From Prolixibacter sp. SD074 (GTDB taxonomy: Bacteria; Bacteroidota; Bacteroidia; Bacteroidales; Prolixibacteraceae), in contig NZ_BLAW01000001.1 of NCBI RefSeq assembly GCF_009617895.1, forward strand, positions 611,001 through 675,000: a DNA stretch of 64,000 nucleotides, given 5' to 3'. Position numbers and translations under genes: made by a program. Each line of letters begins with the position of its first letter. The first letter of the stretch is position 1. The notes below the pieces were generated by a model. The model made no database searches and was not told the DNA's origin. It saw only the letters and a program-made list of their open reading frames with translations. Below, one piece after another: positions 1-7,881 of the stretch.

Positions 1-662
1 TCTTTTAGTTTATTTTCTAATAAAAACGGAACGACGTTGGTGAGTTTCACTGCTTTCTCTTCCTCATTGCTGAAACCGGTTATCTTTTTCCCGGCGATGA
101 GGTACGGGCCATCAGCCAGTTTGATATTGATCAAACCGGCCGGCCCGTGGCAAACTGCACTTACTACACCGTGATGCTCGTATATCTTCGCCGCAATTTC
201 AGCCAGCTGCTGACTTTCCGGAAAATCCCACATGGCTCCGTGACCGCCTACAAAATGTATCGCCACATAATCATCAGGATTGATTTCCGAAGGCTTTAAT
301 GTATGATTGATTTTGTATTGAATCTCGGGATTGCCCCAAAACTCTTTGTTCACCGGGTCATTCAAATCGAATCCGTCAACCGGCGCTTTCCCGCCTTTGG
401 GACTGACAAACTCGATGACATACTTGTTTTTCAAAACGTCCCACGGATGAGCGGCTTCCGATAAAAAGAATCCGGTTTTTTTGCCGGTGTTACCTTTTTG
501 ATCATGATTGGTCAACACGAACAGAATTTTGGGTTTGGCCGCTTTTCCCGTTTTGGGTTTCACGGCGGCAGTTTCGTCGTTTGCCGAATGGCCTTTGTGC
601 TTTTGGTTGCATCCGCTTAGCAGGAGGCCAAACAGCAGGACGGGCATCAATTTTTTAATCAT
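1..662 (-). CDS. DJ-1/PfpI family lipoprotein (C-terminus outside window)
   Basis: Reading leftward from the ATG at 660-662, 220 residues are visible and the frame runs off the window edge. Residues 1-18 form a lipoprotein signal ending in the lipobox LLSGC (Cys18). Residues 45-220 match the DJ-1/PfpI superfamily of type 1 glutamine-amidotransferase-like folds: a strand KILFVLTNHD near 45, VGGHGAMWD near 138, and the nucleophile elbow AVCHGPAGL with Cys171 followed by His172. The Cys-His pair and the inserted segment around 100-125 resemble the Hsp31/YDR533C branch (glyoxalase III or chaperone-like enzymes). The lipid anchor implies an envelope location, unusual for this mostly cytosolic family. 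The substrate is unknown. Confidence 0.85.
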   Translation of the reverse strand, partial: MIKKLMPVLLFGLLLSGCNQKHKGHSANDETAAVKPKTGKAAKPKILFVLTNHDQKGNTGKKTGFFLSEAAHPWDVLKNKYVIEFVSPKGGKAPVDGFDLNDPVNKEFWGNPEIQYKINHTLKPSEINPDDYVAIHFVGGHGAMWDFPESQQLAEIAAKIYEHHGVVSAVCHGPAGLINIKLADGPYLIAGKKITGFSNEEEKAVKLTNVVPFLLENKLK

Positions 663-737
663 ATACATTTTTGTTTGATGGATTTCTGTTTAGCATACGA
701 AACCGTATGATGAGGGATTCAAATTTTCGGCTTAAGG

Positions 738-1685
738 CTATTTATACGCTGAAGCCGATTGTAGCAATTGCAGATCTTCCGGCTCGGGCTTCATTTGCAC
801 GGCTTCGGCGAAAGCTTTCAGATGACTGCTTTTCGTCGCACTGGCAATGGGCGCGGTCACATTGGGCTGGTGAATGAGCCAGGCAAGTGCCACAGCTGCC
901 TGTGAAACTTCGTGTTTGGCAGCCAGTTCGTCCAGCGCTTTCAGAATACGAAAACCGCGGTCGTTCAGATACGTTCCCACTCCGCTACCGCGAGCACTTT
1001 TGCCCAGGTCATCCTTGCTTCGGTATTTCCCGCTAAGGAAACCCTTGGCCAGCGAAAAATAGGTGATAACACCCAGTTCCTCTTTCAGGCAAACGGGCGC
1101 AACGCCTTCTTCAAAGCCCTGGCGATCGTATAGATTGTACTCCGGCTGAAATACTTCGTAGCGTGGCAAATTGTTTTGAGCGCTGGCTGTCAGTGATTCC
1201 TTCAGTCGCTCGGGCGGAAGATTGGAGGCGCCTATAAATCGCACTTTTCCAGCTTTGATAAGTTTCCCGTAAGCTCCCAGGGTTTCTGCTACGGGCGTGT
1301 TTTCATCGTCCCAGTGCGAGAGATACAAGTCGATGGCATCGGTCCGCAAACGGCGCAAAGAGTCATCCACTGCTTCCATAATATGTTTCTCCGAGAGGTC
1401 GCGATGGCCTTGTCCCATATCGGCGCCTACTTTGGTAATGACGTTCACACGGTCACGATTTCCCCGTTCCTTCATCCATTTCCCGATGATGGTTTCCGAT
1501 TCGCCGCCCTGGTTGCCGTCGGCCCAACGGGAATAAACGTTGGCTGTATCAATAGTATTGAAACCGGCGTCCACAAATTCATCCAGAATCCTGAACGACT
1601 CTTTTTCGTTGAGTGTCCATCCAAAAACATTGCCCCCGAATACGATGGGAGCAGTTTGTAAATCGCTATTTCCTAATTTTATCAT
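738..1685 (-). CDS. Aldo/keto reductase
   Basis: A 315-residue NADPH-dependent aldo/keto reductase with a TIM-barrel fold. The catalytic tetrad is visible: Asp46 and Tyr51 in DTANVYS, Lys85 in VITKVG and His124 in LYLSHWD. The arrangement resembles the YajO/Tas-like AKRs that reduce small aldehydes and ketones; the substrate cannot be named. The open frame extends upstream to 1796, but the ATG at 1683-1685 gives the family-like start MIKLGNSDLQ. A TATCTTTT box resembling a Bacteroidota -7 element lies just upstream of it, inside the longer frame, so the shorter start is preferred. It is transcribed in the same direction as the DJ-1 lipoprotein, about 75 bp apart. Confidence 0.9.
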   Translation of the reverse strand: MIKLGNSDLQTAPIVFGGNVFGWTLNEKESFRILDEFVDAGFNTIDTANVYSRWADGNQGGESETIIGKWMKERGNRDRVNVITKVGADMGQGHRDLSEKHIMEAVDDSLRRLRTDAIDLYLSHWDDENTPVAETLGAYGKLIKAGKVRFIGASNLPPERLKESLTASAQNNLPRYEVFQPEYNLYDRQGFEEGVAPVCLKEELGVITYFSLAKGFLSGKYRSKDDLGKSARGSGVGTYLNDRGFRILKALDELAAKHEVSQAAVALAWLIHQPNVTAPIASATKSSHLKAFAEAVQMKPEPEDLQLLQSASAYK

Positions 1686-1977
1686 ATGATTTGCTATTCT
1701 AATATTCAATAAAAAGATAAGTCTGTCTGTTGCGTTTAACAGATGAGGGGGAGGCAATGTTTGTTTTTGTCCGGATATTTCTATTCGCGGATGCAAGATA
1801 TCTTTTTAGATATGATAATGGTTTTGTAGTTATAGAAAGCCGGTTTTTCCTGGTTGGAAGAAAGCTCTGGCAGATTGGAAAAGGTAAGGCCGGGCTACTT
1901 CGATAATTTTTCTACTTTTAAATCCGTTCGCGGGTTAGTAGGAAGAGAAACGCCTGCCCGCTATAGTTACCCGTCAG

Positions 1978-2313
1978 ATGAACGAGGCTGCATTGAAAAA
2001 ACATTATCACCAATTATACACCGAATCGATAGATAAGATTCAGGATAAGGGAGTGGTTACGGATGAATTGCTGGATGATCCGTCGGATGACCGGCGCGGA
2101 ATTACCTTGTTAATTCGTCCGCGCGATGAGGTGAAAGAACGCATTCGTGGCTGGTTGCAAGTAATGCAAAAAGAAGAGCCCGGCCAGTACTATTATCCCA
2201 CTTCCGATTTGCATATCACCCTCTTGTCGGTTATTTCCTGCTACAGCGGATTTCATCCTGAACAGATCGATTTGCCATCTTACAATCAGCTGATCCGCTT
2301 CCCGTCAGGATAA
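1978..2313 (+). pseudogene. 2H phosphoesterase (2'-5' RNA ligase-like), N-terminal fragment
   Basis: The 111 residues resemble the N-terminal half of Bacteroidota 2H-phosphoesterase-like proteins (LigT/2'-5' RNA ligase superfamily): a typical start (KHYHQLYTESIDKI), the strand GITLLIRPRDEVK at about 41-53 and the first catalytic H-x-T motif (His79, Thr81 in LHITLL). Full-length members are about 200-240 residues and carry a second H-x-T motif; here the frame ends after LIRFPSG and no second motif follows in any forward frame. I infer a 3'-truncated relic. The flanks contain other decayed pieces, which supports this. Confidence 0.6.
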
Positions 2314-2430
2314 ATGCAAAGTTTTTTCCATAACTTTCTCAACGAAATGGGTGGCAAAGGAATAACGGGAAGCTACAGCTATTTCATCTCATAGTCGCAG
2401 GGCAACGAAGCGACGGTAAAGCCTGGAAAG

Positions 2431-2526
2431 AAGCCAAACCATGACTTAACTCTATGGCACACTGCCCGCGTGTATCACGAGATGTACCAGCACATCTTCG
2501 ATTAGAATGTAGCGTTTCGCTTTTAG
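2431..2526 (+). pseudogene. Methyltransferase 5' remnant, copy 1
   Basis: A degenerate stretch reads ARVYHEMYQHIFD, stop, NVAFRF, stop in one frame. It closely matches the better preserved copy at 4068-4160, in both protein and DNA. The pattern of a short lead, xLARVYHEMYQHIFDYD and then FRFYDD resembles the first 30 residues of a class I SAM-dependent methyltransferase family in Bacteroidota. Two in-frame stops and absence of any downstream methyltransferase motif show it is not functional. The family assignment is from memory of the N-terminus only and is tentative; the duplication itself is visible directly. Confidence 0.5.
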
Positions 2527-2703
2527 AACAACCTTCAGCTTGAAATAACCCGAAACACTTGTTGGCCGCAACCCGGCATCAACGAGTGTTTCGGGTTATT
2601 TGGTATCGGTAAATGAAGAATGATTTTAAATTAAAAACGAACACGGGTCATCATCGTCTTTAGACAAGTAGATTTCTTATATTTACGTAAAAACTAATTA
2701 CCT
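2527..2703. other. Non-coding stretch with an inverted repeat
   Basis: No gene seen. Together with the preceding remnant this makes about 390 bp without an intact gene (2314-2703). Near 2546-2602 the sequences AACCCGAAACACT and AGTGTTTCGGGTT form an inverted repeat around a 30-nt spacer, a possible terminator or processed hairpin without a clear T-run. A TATATTTA box about 25 bp upstream of 2704 resembles a Bacteroidota -7 element for the next gene. Confidence 0.4.
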
Positions 2704-3132
2704 ATGATTTCACTAAGCCACATTCACCCAATGTTAGTTCATTTTCCAATTGCGTTAATCGTTATTGGATTTGTTGCCGATTTAGCTTCGTTGGTTTTTA
2801 AGAAAGAAGCATGTTTATCGAAAACCGGTTTTTACTTGCTAATCGTTGGTACACTTTCGGCCATTTTTGCTTTGCTGGCCGGTATTTTATTTACTTCCGA
2901 CATGTCAGGCGTTGCAGGAGAAGTTAAGGCTACCCACGAGTTGTTTGCCTGGATAACGTTGGGTTTATTATTTCTTGCTGCCGTCATTCGGATTTTCCTC
3001 GTTGTAAAGAAAAGAGAAAATTCAGACTTGAAATGGCTTGCCTTTGCTCTTTACGGACTTGCAGCCATTTCAGTCGGTATAACCGGTTTCTTTGGCGGAA
3101 CGCTGGTTTATAGTTATATGATGCCCCTTTAA
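2704..3132 (+). CDS. DUF2231 family four-helix membrane protein
   Basis: A 142-residue integral membrane protein with four predicted transmembrane helices (about 14-34, 42-66, 81-102 and 110-132). The N-terminal HIHPMLVHFPIAL matches the HPxxVHFP signature of DUF2231 proteins, a family often found near redox or haem proteins; the conserved histidines may bind haem or metal, which is inference. It ends 24 bp before the exported rubrerythrin gene on the same strand, so the two are probably co-transcribed and may cooperate at the membrane in oxidative stress. Confidence 0.8.
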   Translation: MISLSHIHPMLVHFPIALIVIGFVADLASLVFKKEACLSKTGFYLLIVGTLSAIFALLAGILFTSDMSGVAGEVKATHELFAWITLGLLFLAAVIRIFLVVKKRENSDLKWLAFALYGLAAISVGITGFFGGTLVYSYMMPL

Positions 3133-3156
3133 TAAATAATATAAATTCAAACTCAG

Positions 3157-3780
3157 ATGAAAAAAATGCGTATAGTTTTAGTATTAGTTGTTACAAGTTT
3201 GATAGCATTTACAAGCTGTAATCAACCCAAACCGGTTAAAACAATAGAAAACCTCAAGGCAGGTATAATTGGTGAAACAACAGCAAGCAAAAAGTACGAA
3301 GCTTTTGCTCAGAAAGCAAAAGAAGAAGGTCATGATGCGATTGCGATGCTTTTTAGCGCCGCATCAAACGCGGAAGCAGTACATGCAGCCAATCATACCA
3401 AGGTTTTGGAATCATTAGGCGAAAAGATGGATGCTTTTACACCGGAATTTGACGTGAAAACGACGGCAGAGAATTTACAGGCAGCGATAGACGGAGAGTC
3501 GTATGAAGTCGCCACAATGTATCCTCAATTTCTCGCAGATGCAAAAGCTGAAAAAGTTCAGAAAGCTGAACAATCGTTTACCTGGGCGTTAGATACCGAA
3601 AAGAAGCACAATGATTTTTATTCCAAAGCATTGAGCGCTTTAAACACGGAGTTGGAAAGCGGTTTGCCTACGGGTTATGCCGTTTGTCCTGTTTGCGGAA
3701 ATACGTATGATATGGCAAATGTGGATGATAAATGTGCGTTCTGCCTGACCGACAAGTCAGAATTTATCAATTTCGATTAA
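3157..3780 (+). CDS. Exported rubrerythrin-like lipoprotein
   Basis: A 207-residue protein with a lipoprotein signal (TSC, lipidated Cys21), then a ferritin-like di-iron domain (about 30-160) and a C-terminal rubredoxin-type Zn/Fe ribbon with CPVC (Cys177, Cys180) and CAFC (Cys193, Cys196). Di-iron ligands are recognisable: Glu40 in IIGETTASKKY, Glu and His in NAEAVHAANH, Glu in DGESYE, and Glu/His in DTEKKHNDFY. Rubrerythrins reduce hydrogen peroxide using electrons passed through the rubredoxin centre. Most are cytoplasmic; the lipid anchor places this one on the envelope. The DUF2231 gene 24 bp upstream could supply electrons, but this is inference. Confidence 0.87.
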   Translation: MKKMRIVLVLVVTSLIAFTSCNQPKPVKTIENLKAGIIGETTASKKYEAFAQKAKEEGHDAIAMLFSAASNAEAVHAANHTKVLESLGEKMDAFTPEFDVKTTAENLQAAIDGESYEVATMYPQFLADAKAEKVQKAEQSFTWALDTEKKHNDFYSKALSALNTELESGLPTGYAVCPVCGNTYDMANVDDKCAFCLTDKSEFINFD

Positions 3781-3817
3781 AGTAAAAAGACTATTTTCAT
3801 ATTTTAGTCTAGCCAAA

Positions 3818-3854
3818 ATATCCTGTGCAATTAAGTTGTAATTGCACAGGATAT
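3818..3854 (+). terminator. Perfect 16-bp hairpin after the rubrerythrin gene
   Basis: Arms 3818-3833 and 3839-3854 are perfectly complementary (ATATCCTGTGCAATTA and its complement) around a 5-nt loop. It lies 38 bp after the stop codon. There is no T-run, so it may be a processing or stabilising hairpin rather than a classical intrinsic terminator. Confidence 0.6.
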
Positions 3855-4067
3855 TATGCCCTTTATTCTCCTTTCCGCGAAGAACAACCTGGATATCATT
3901 AGCTAAATCGTTTTCATGGGTGTGGCGAGTGGAGGGATTGTTTTGCAAAGAAAGAAGATAGCAGGCACTGCACTTCCGGTGGAATGAGGAATAGTCAGGG
4001 CAGCTTATCAGGCGATTACTTTTGAGATAGCTGCATCGAAAGTGGTGAGAATATCAAGCCAAATCCC

Positions 4068-4244
4068 ATGACCCAGTTCTATACCACACTGGCCCGTGTA
4101 TATCACGAGATGTACCAGCACATCTTTGACTACGATGTAGCGTTTCGCTTTTACGATGACTCTGGATATCAGATGCCAGCCCACTCCTGGTATTCAGGAC
4201 TTGGTAGGGGCGGGACATGTCGTGACAGTGACTTCTCCCATTAA
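4068..4244 (+). pseudogene. Methyltransferase 5' remnant, copy 2
   Basis: From the ATG at 4068 the frame reads MTQFYTTLARVYHEMYQH then IFDYDVAFRFYDD before it becomes unrecognisable and stops at 4242-4244. The first 31 residues resemble the start of a Bacteroidota SAM-dependent methyltransferase; the glycine-rich SAM motif expected about 15 residues later is absent. DNA identity with 2431-2526 is high and includes the preceding AAGCCAAA. Both copies are broken soon after the FRF sequence. Bases 3855-4067 and 4245-4284 hold nothing else I can identify. Confidence 0.5.
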
Positions 4245-4284
4245 ACCACGGTTGGTTGTTGTGTAGCATACCGAGATACTCATG

Positions 4285-4336
4285 AGAAAGATTTTGATAA
4301 CTTGGATCCAACCTAAAAAAACCAGCGAAATGAAGA
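4285..4336 (+). repeat. Duplicated leader sequence, copy 1
   Basis: The segment with AGATTTTG, ACTTGGAT and CCAACC ending in an ATGAAGA start matches 6143-6191 at most positions. It sits just before the broken YciI-like gene. The block contains TTTG and TAACTTGG elements that resemble a weak Bacteroidota promoter, so this may be a copied promoter and leader. Confidence 0.5.
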
Positions 4337-4623
4337 TATTGGCCATCGAAAAGGAATTAAATGAGGTTGATTGATTGGAAAATGAATCCCGGACGCTGAT
4401 TGAAGAAGCAAAATCAGCTTATAAAATGCTGCTTTTAGGTTATCCGAGAGAAATATACTTCACAGAAAACAAGAATGCTATCCTCATTCTTGAATGCGAA
4501 GATAAATGGGCAGCCAAACGACTTCTGAACGAGTTACCATTCGTCAGGAAAGGGATAATCGATTTTAGAATAATGGAATTACAGCCGTACACCGGTTTTT
4601 CCCGATTAGTGGATGTAGAGTAA
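4330..4623 (+). pseudogene. YciI/muconolactone-isomerase-like small protein with in-frame TGA
   Basis: An ATG at 4330 starts MKILAIEKELNEVD and is followed by TGA at 4372-4374; the same frame then continues for 82 residues to 4623. The joined product of about 97 residues matches in layout a Bacteroidota family of small ferredoxin-fold (dimeric alpha/beta-barrel) proteins: MKILAIEKE start, REIYF, AILILEC, LNELPFVRKGIIDFR and a C-terminal LQPYTGFSRL. The TGA is one change from TGG. The TTG at 4375 directly after the stop could restart translation, but the product would lack the first strand. I call it a probable pseudogene by nonsense mutation; a sequencing error cannot be excluded. Confidence 0.6.
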
Positions 4624-4841
4624 ATGTTGCACATACCAACTCTTCCCCATTATACCCAAACTCACAATCGACAGCTACAAATTGCCGGTTTCCCGAAATT
4701 ACTCGGCGCAGATACGGGAAATGCTGTTAAAGCGATAACGTTGAGGATCTTCTTTAGTCAACGACATGGGGCGGGCGTCCGAAATTCTGGCCTCACATAA
4801 ACCTAACCCTGGTTTCATTGTTTCAACTTTATCACATCAAT

Positions 4842-5870
4842 ATGGGAAAAACAATGAACGAATCAGTTGAGAATATAAAACCGTTGGGTTTTCAGTGGGA
4901 AGCCCCCGACCCATTTTTGTTTTGCGTGCATCATGAAGATTTCTTTCCAAAAGGAAATGCCAATTTAGGCCCCGGCAAAAAGGAATTGGTGGGAAGAAAT
5001 ATGGGGCAGGATTTTCATGTGAAAGATGGTTGGCGCATGTACCACGGGCAGACCGTTCCCGGTTTCCCGCCGCATCCGCACCGGGGTTTCGAAACGGTAA
5101 CCGTTGTTCGCAAAGGCTGGGTCGATCATAGCGATTCGATGGGGGCAGCAGGCCGCTATGGCAATGGCGATGTGCAATGGATGACGGCGGGTAAAGGTTT
5201 ACAGCATTCTGAAATGTTTCCGTTGGTGAACCAGGATGCAGGTAATCCCATGGAACTTTTTCAGATTTGGTTGAATTTGCCCCGGGCAAGCAAAATGGTC
5301 AAACCGCACTATAAAATGTTCTGGAACGAGGATATTCCCCGCTACGAAGCTGCTGATGCGCAAAACGGAATAACAAAAATCGAATTGATTGCCGGGAAAA
5401 TAGGCACCCTGTCAGCACCGGTCCCTCCTCCGGATTCCTGGGCTTCGAAAGCCGAAAACGAGGTAGCCATTTGGGTGATACACATGGAACCGAATGCGAC
5501 GTTTGAGCTGCCCGCTGCTTCACCCGGGGTGAACAGGCGGTTATATTTTTATAAAGGCGGCCAGCTTCATTTGAACGGTGCAAACCTGCCGGCCTACCAT
5601 TCGGCAGATGTAAAAGCCGACCAGCCGGTACACCTGATGGCTGGTGAAGAAGCCTGCTCTGCCTTACTATTGCAGGGACGGCCCATGCATGAACCGGTGG
5701 TTCAGTACGGGCCTTTTGTGATGAATACCAAAAAAGAGATTGATGAGGCTTTTTCGGAGTACCGGCAAACACAATTCGGGGGCTGGCCCTGGCCGCAGGA
5801 CGAAGTAACCCATGGCGCAGGCGCGAAACGTTTTGCCATCTATTCGGATGGAACGAAAGAGGAACGATAA
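4842..5870 (+). CDS. Pirin family protein
   Basis: A 342-residue bicupin. The N-terminal cupin carries the pirin metal motif HPHRGFET (about 85-92) with a further His in GLQHSEMF (about 130), equivalent to the Fe-binding His/His/His/Glu set. The C-terminal pirin_C cupin spans about 190-300. Family members act as quercetin 2,3-dioxygenases or redox-sensing regulators; the substrate here is unknown. It is slightly longer than typical pirins (about 230-300), with a tail ending in GGWPWPQDE. The frame is open from 4818, but the ATG at 4842, or the one at 4854, is the more plausible start. It stands alone in its transcription unit; 4624-4841 contains nothing recognised. Confidence 0.87.
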   Translation: MGKTMNESVENIKPLGFQWEAPDPFLFCVHHEDFFPKGNANLGPGKKELVGRNMGQDFHVKDGWRMYHGQTVPGFPPHPHRGFETVTVVRKGWVDHSDSMGAAGRYGNGDVQWMTAGKGLQHSEMFPLVNQDAGNPMELFQIWLNLPRASKMVKPHYKMFWNEDIPRYEAADAQNGITKIELIAGKIGTLSAPVPPPDSWASKAENEVAIWVIHMEPNATFELPAASPGVNRRLYFYKGGQLHLNGANLPAYHSADVKADQPVHLMAGEEACSALLLQGRPMHEPVVQYGPFVMNTKKEIDEAFSEYRQTQFGGWPWPQDEVTHGAGAKRFAIYSDGTKEER

Positions 5871-6142
5871 TTTTTTCCAGGCAGGGGCATCACCATAACC
5901 GCGAAGCCCCTATGGGAATATCTATGACAGGAATATAAAGCCTTTTTTGTCCTTTCCACGCAAAACGGGGATATAGCGGCTTTTTAATCTCGACAGACAG
6001 GCAATAAAATTTGAAAGCCTATGCATAACGAATTGCCACAGGCCAGTCCCGTGCTTTCCCGTTTTTGCTAACGTAAGCCGTTCCCTATTTCCCTAATTCT
6101 CCATCCATCTCACCAGCCCGAAACCCCATCTATCGGGAAATA
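5871..6142. other. Non-coding stretch after the pirin gene
   Basis: No gene seen. AAGCC near 5938 and GGCTTTTTAATC near 5979 could pair around a long loop as a weak terminator for the pirin gene. Together with the following repeat and small frame, 5871-6482 is a 612-bp gap lacking any convincing gene. Confidence 0.35.
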
Positions 6143-6191
6143 AAAAGATTTTGTTTACTTGGATGCAACATAACAACCAACAAAATGAAGA
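6143..6191 (+). repeat. Duplicated leader sequence, copy 2
   Basis: Matches 4285-4336: AAAGATTTTG, ACTTGGATGCAAC, AACC and an ATGAAGA start at 6185. The frame that follows (6185-6331) encodes 48 residues (MKTENSTDHHETCAFAEQ onward) with no family resemblance I can name. It is probably the start of another lost gene. Confidence 0.5.
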
Positions 6192-6482
6192 CAGAAAATT
6201 CGACCGATCATCACGAGACTTGTGCCTTCGCAGAACAGCTTCCAATTTGCATGGGGGAGCAGCCACCGATGTTTTTAAGTAAGCATTCGGCCAACCATGT
6301 CTTGTTTCAGGGTAGATATGGTTTAGATTAATAGTTTCTCTAAAATGTTCAGGGGATTTTGAGTGATTTAAGAGCCATTGTTAAGAGGCTCCCGGTCACA
6401 GGTTTCATATTCTGCTTCGGGGTTTAGCCTAATCGTACTCTAGGGCATCTCTCTTGAGGGATTATATTTTTCCGCATAAGCG

Positions 6483-7415
6483 TTAAAACCATTTTCGTTT
6501 CCGGAACATGACGATGCCAATGTAGGCCATCAGGCCGGAGAAGAACAGGATGGCCGGGAACGCCCAGGCCGAGTTCTCCATGAAGTTCGGCACGTTCATC
6601 CCGTACAAACTGGCAATCAGGGTTGGGATCATCAGGATGATGGAGATGGAGGTCAACTGCTTCATCACCACGTTCAGGTTGTTGGAGATAACCGAAGCGA
6701 AGGCATCCATCATGCCGCTCTGGATGTCGGAATATATCTGCGCCATGTCGATGGCCTGTTTATTCTCAATCACCGCGTCTTCCAGCAAGTCTTCGTTAAT
6801 TTCATTGATGGTGTTTCGCCGCGAATTCCTGAGTTTCGTCAACACAATTTCGTTCGAACGGAGGGAGGTGATGAAGAAGACCAGGCATTTCTCCATTTTC
6901 AGCAATTTGGTCAACTCCTTGTTCCGGATCGATTCTTCCAGGTCGGTTTCAATCGACGACGTCTGCTGGTTAATGTATTTCAGGTAGCGCAAATAGGTGG
7001 TGGCCGACCGCAGGAACAGTTTTAGGATGAAATTCAGTTCATCGTTCACCTGCTGGTACGGCTCGCGGTAAAGCGACGGTTGGTGCGAAGGCAGTACTTC
7101 GTTTTGCACCGAGCAAAGGGTGATGGTTACGTCCCTGGTCATGAAAACGCCCAGCGGGGCCGTATAAAATGGCACACCGTTGTTGGGATTTTCGATGGGG
7201 ATACGCAAAATCACCAATGACCAATCGTCGTCGTTTTCCAAACGCGGGCGCTCATCCACGTCAATAATATCCTTGATAATGTCATCGGGCATGTTGTACT
7301 GGTCACGTAGTGCAGCGATTTCGTCGGGGGTTGGATTGGTCACATTAATCCAGCATCCTTTTTCTGCCTTGGGTAGCTCAACGTAACCGCCAAAGCTTCT
7401 GAAGATTTTAATCAT
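6483..7415 (-). CDS. corA: CorA family magnesium/divalent cation transporter
   Basis: A 310-residue CorA protein: an N-terminal cytoplasmic alpha/beta domain (about 1-130), long stalk helices (about 130-245), then two C-terminal transmembrane helices with the signature YGMN at residues 271-274 at the end of TM1 and a basic tail (FRKRKW). CorA pentamers carry Mg2+, Co2+ or Ni2+ inward across the inner membrane. The short acidic loop after GMN (VPNFMEN) matches the Thermotoga-type subgroup. It is a single-gene unit, divergent from the APC permease; the 466-bp gap 7416-7881 contains no gene that I recognise, and no Mg-sensing element could be identified. Confidence 0.93.
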   Translation of the reverse strand: MIKIFRSFGGYVELPKAEKGCWINVTNPTPDEIAALRDQYNMPDDIIKDIIDVDERPRLENDDDWSLVILRIPIENPNNGVPFYTAPLGVFMTRDVTITLCSVQNEVLPSHQPSLYREPYQQVNDELNFILKLFLRSATTYLRYLKYINQQTSSIETDLEESIRNKELTKLLKMEKCLVFFITSLRSNEIVLTKLRNSRRNTINEINEDLLEDAVIENKQAIDMAQIYSDIQSGMMDAFASVISNNLNVVMKQLTSISIILMIPTLIASLYGMNVPNFMENSAWAFPAILFFSGLMAYIGIVMFRKRKWF

Positions 7416-7881
7416 GTTTCGTGCCTCCTTATTTTTTTCATTAAGAAAGGCACAGACTGTCCGCCCTCTCTTAATGCGAGGTTATACCAAATTCCTGTCT
7501 ATGATACGGGCCATCGTCCATATGATACTTGTTGCTTTATTTTTGTGCTGCAAATGTAGGAAACTATTTGGCAAGATACCTTATTCCCGGCAGGAAATCT
7601 CTTTATGAAAAGCTGAGAACCTGTTTAAACGACTGGGAAATAGTGGCCGGCAGAAGTCAATTTGTGTGCCCGCCGTGGATGAGGTTTCTTCTTACCTGTA
7701 AAAATATAAAAATGGATTGTGCCCGTCTTAAAAATGGTGTCAGGTTGTAATAAATGAGAGAAATTAAATTATAAATAACAACAAAATGGGGGTAATAACT
7801 GACGATATGTTTATTTTTACCGGTAATATTCTTAAAAACAGAATTTGAATTTAGTCTGATTGGTGACGCACGTAAGCAAAT

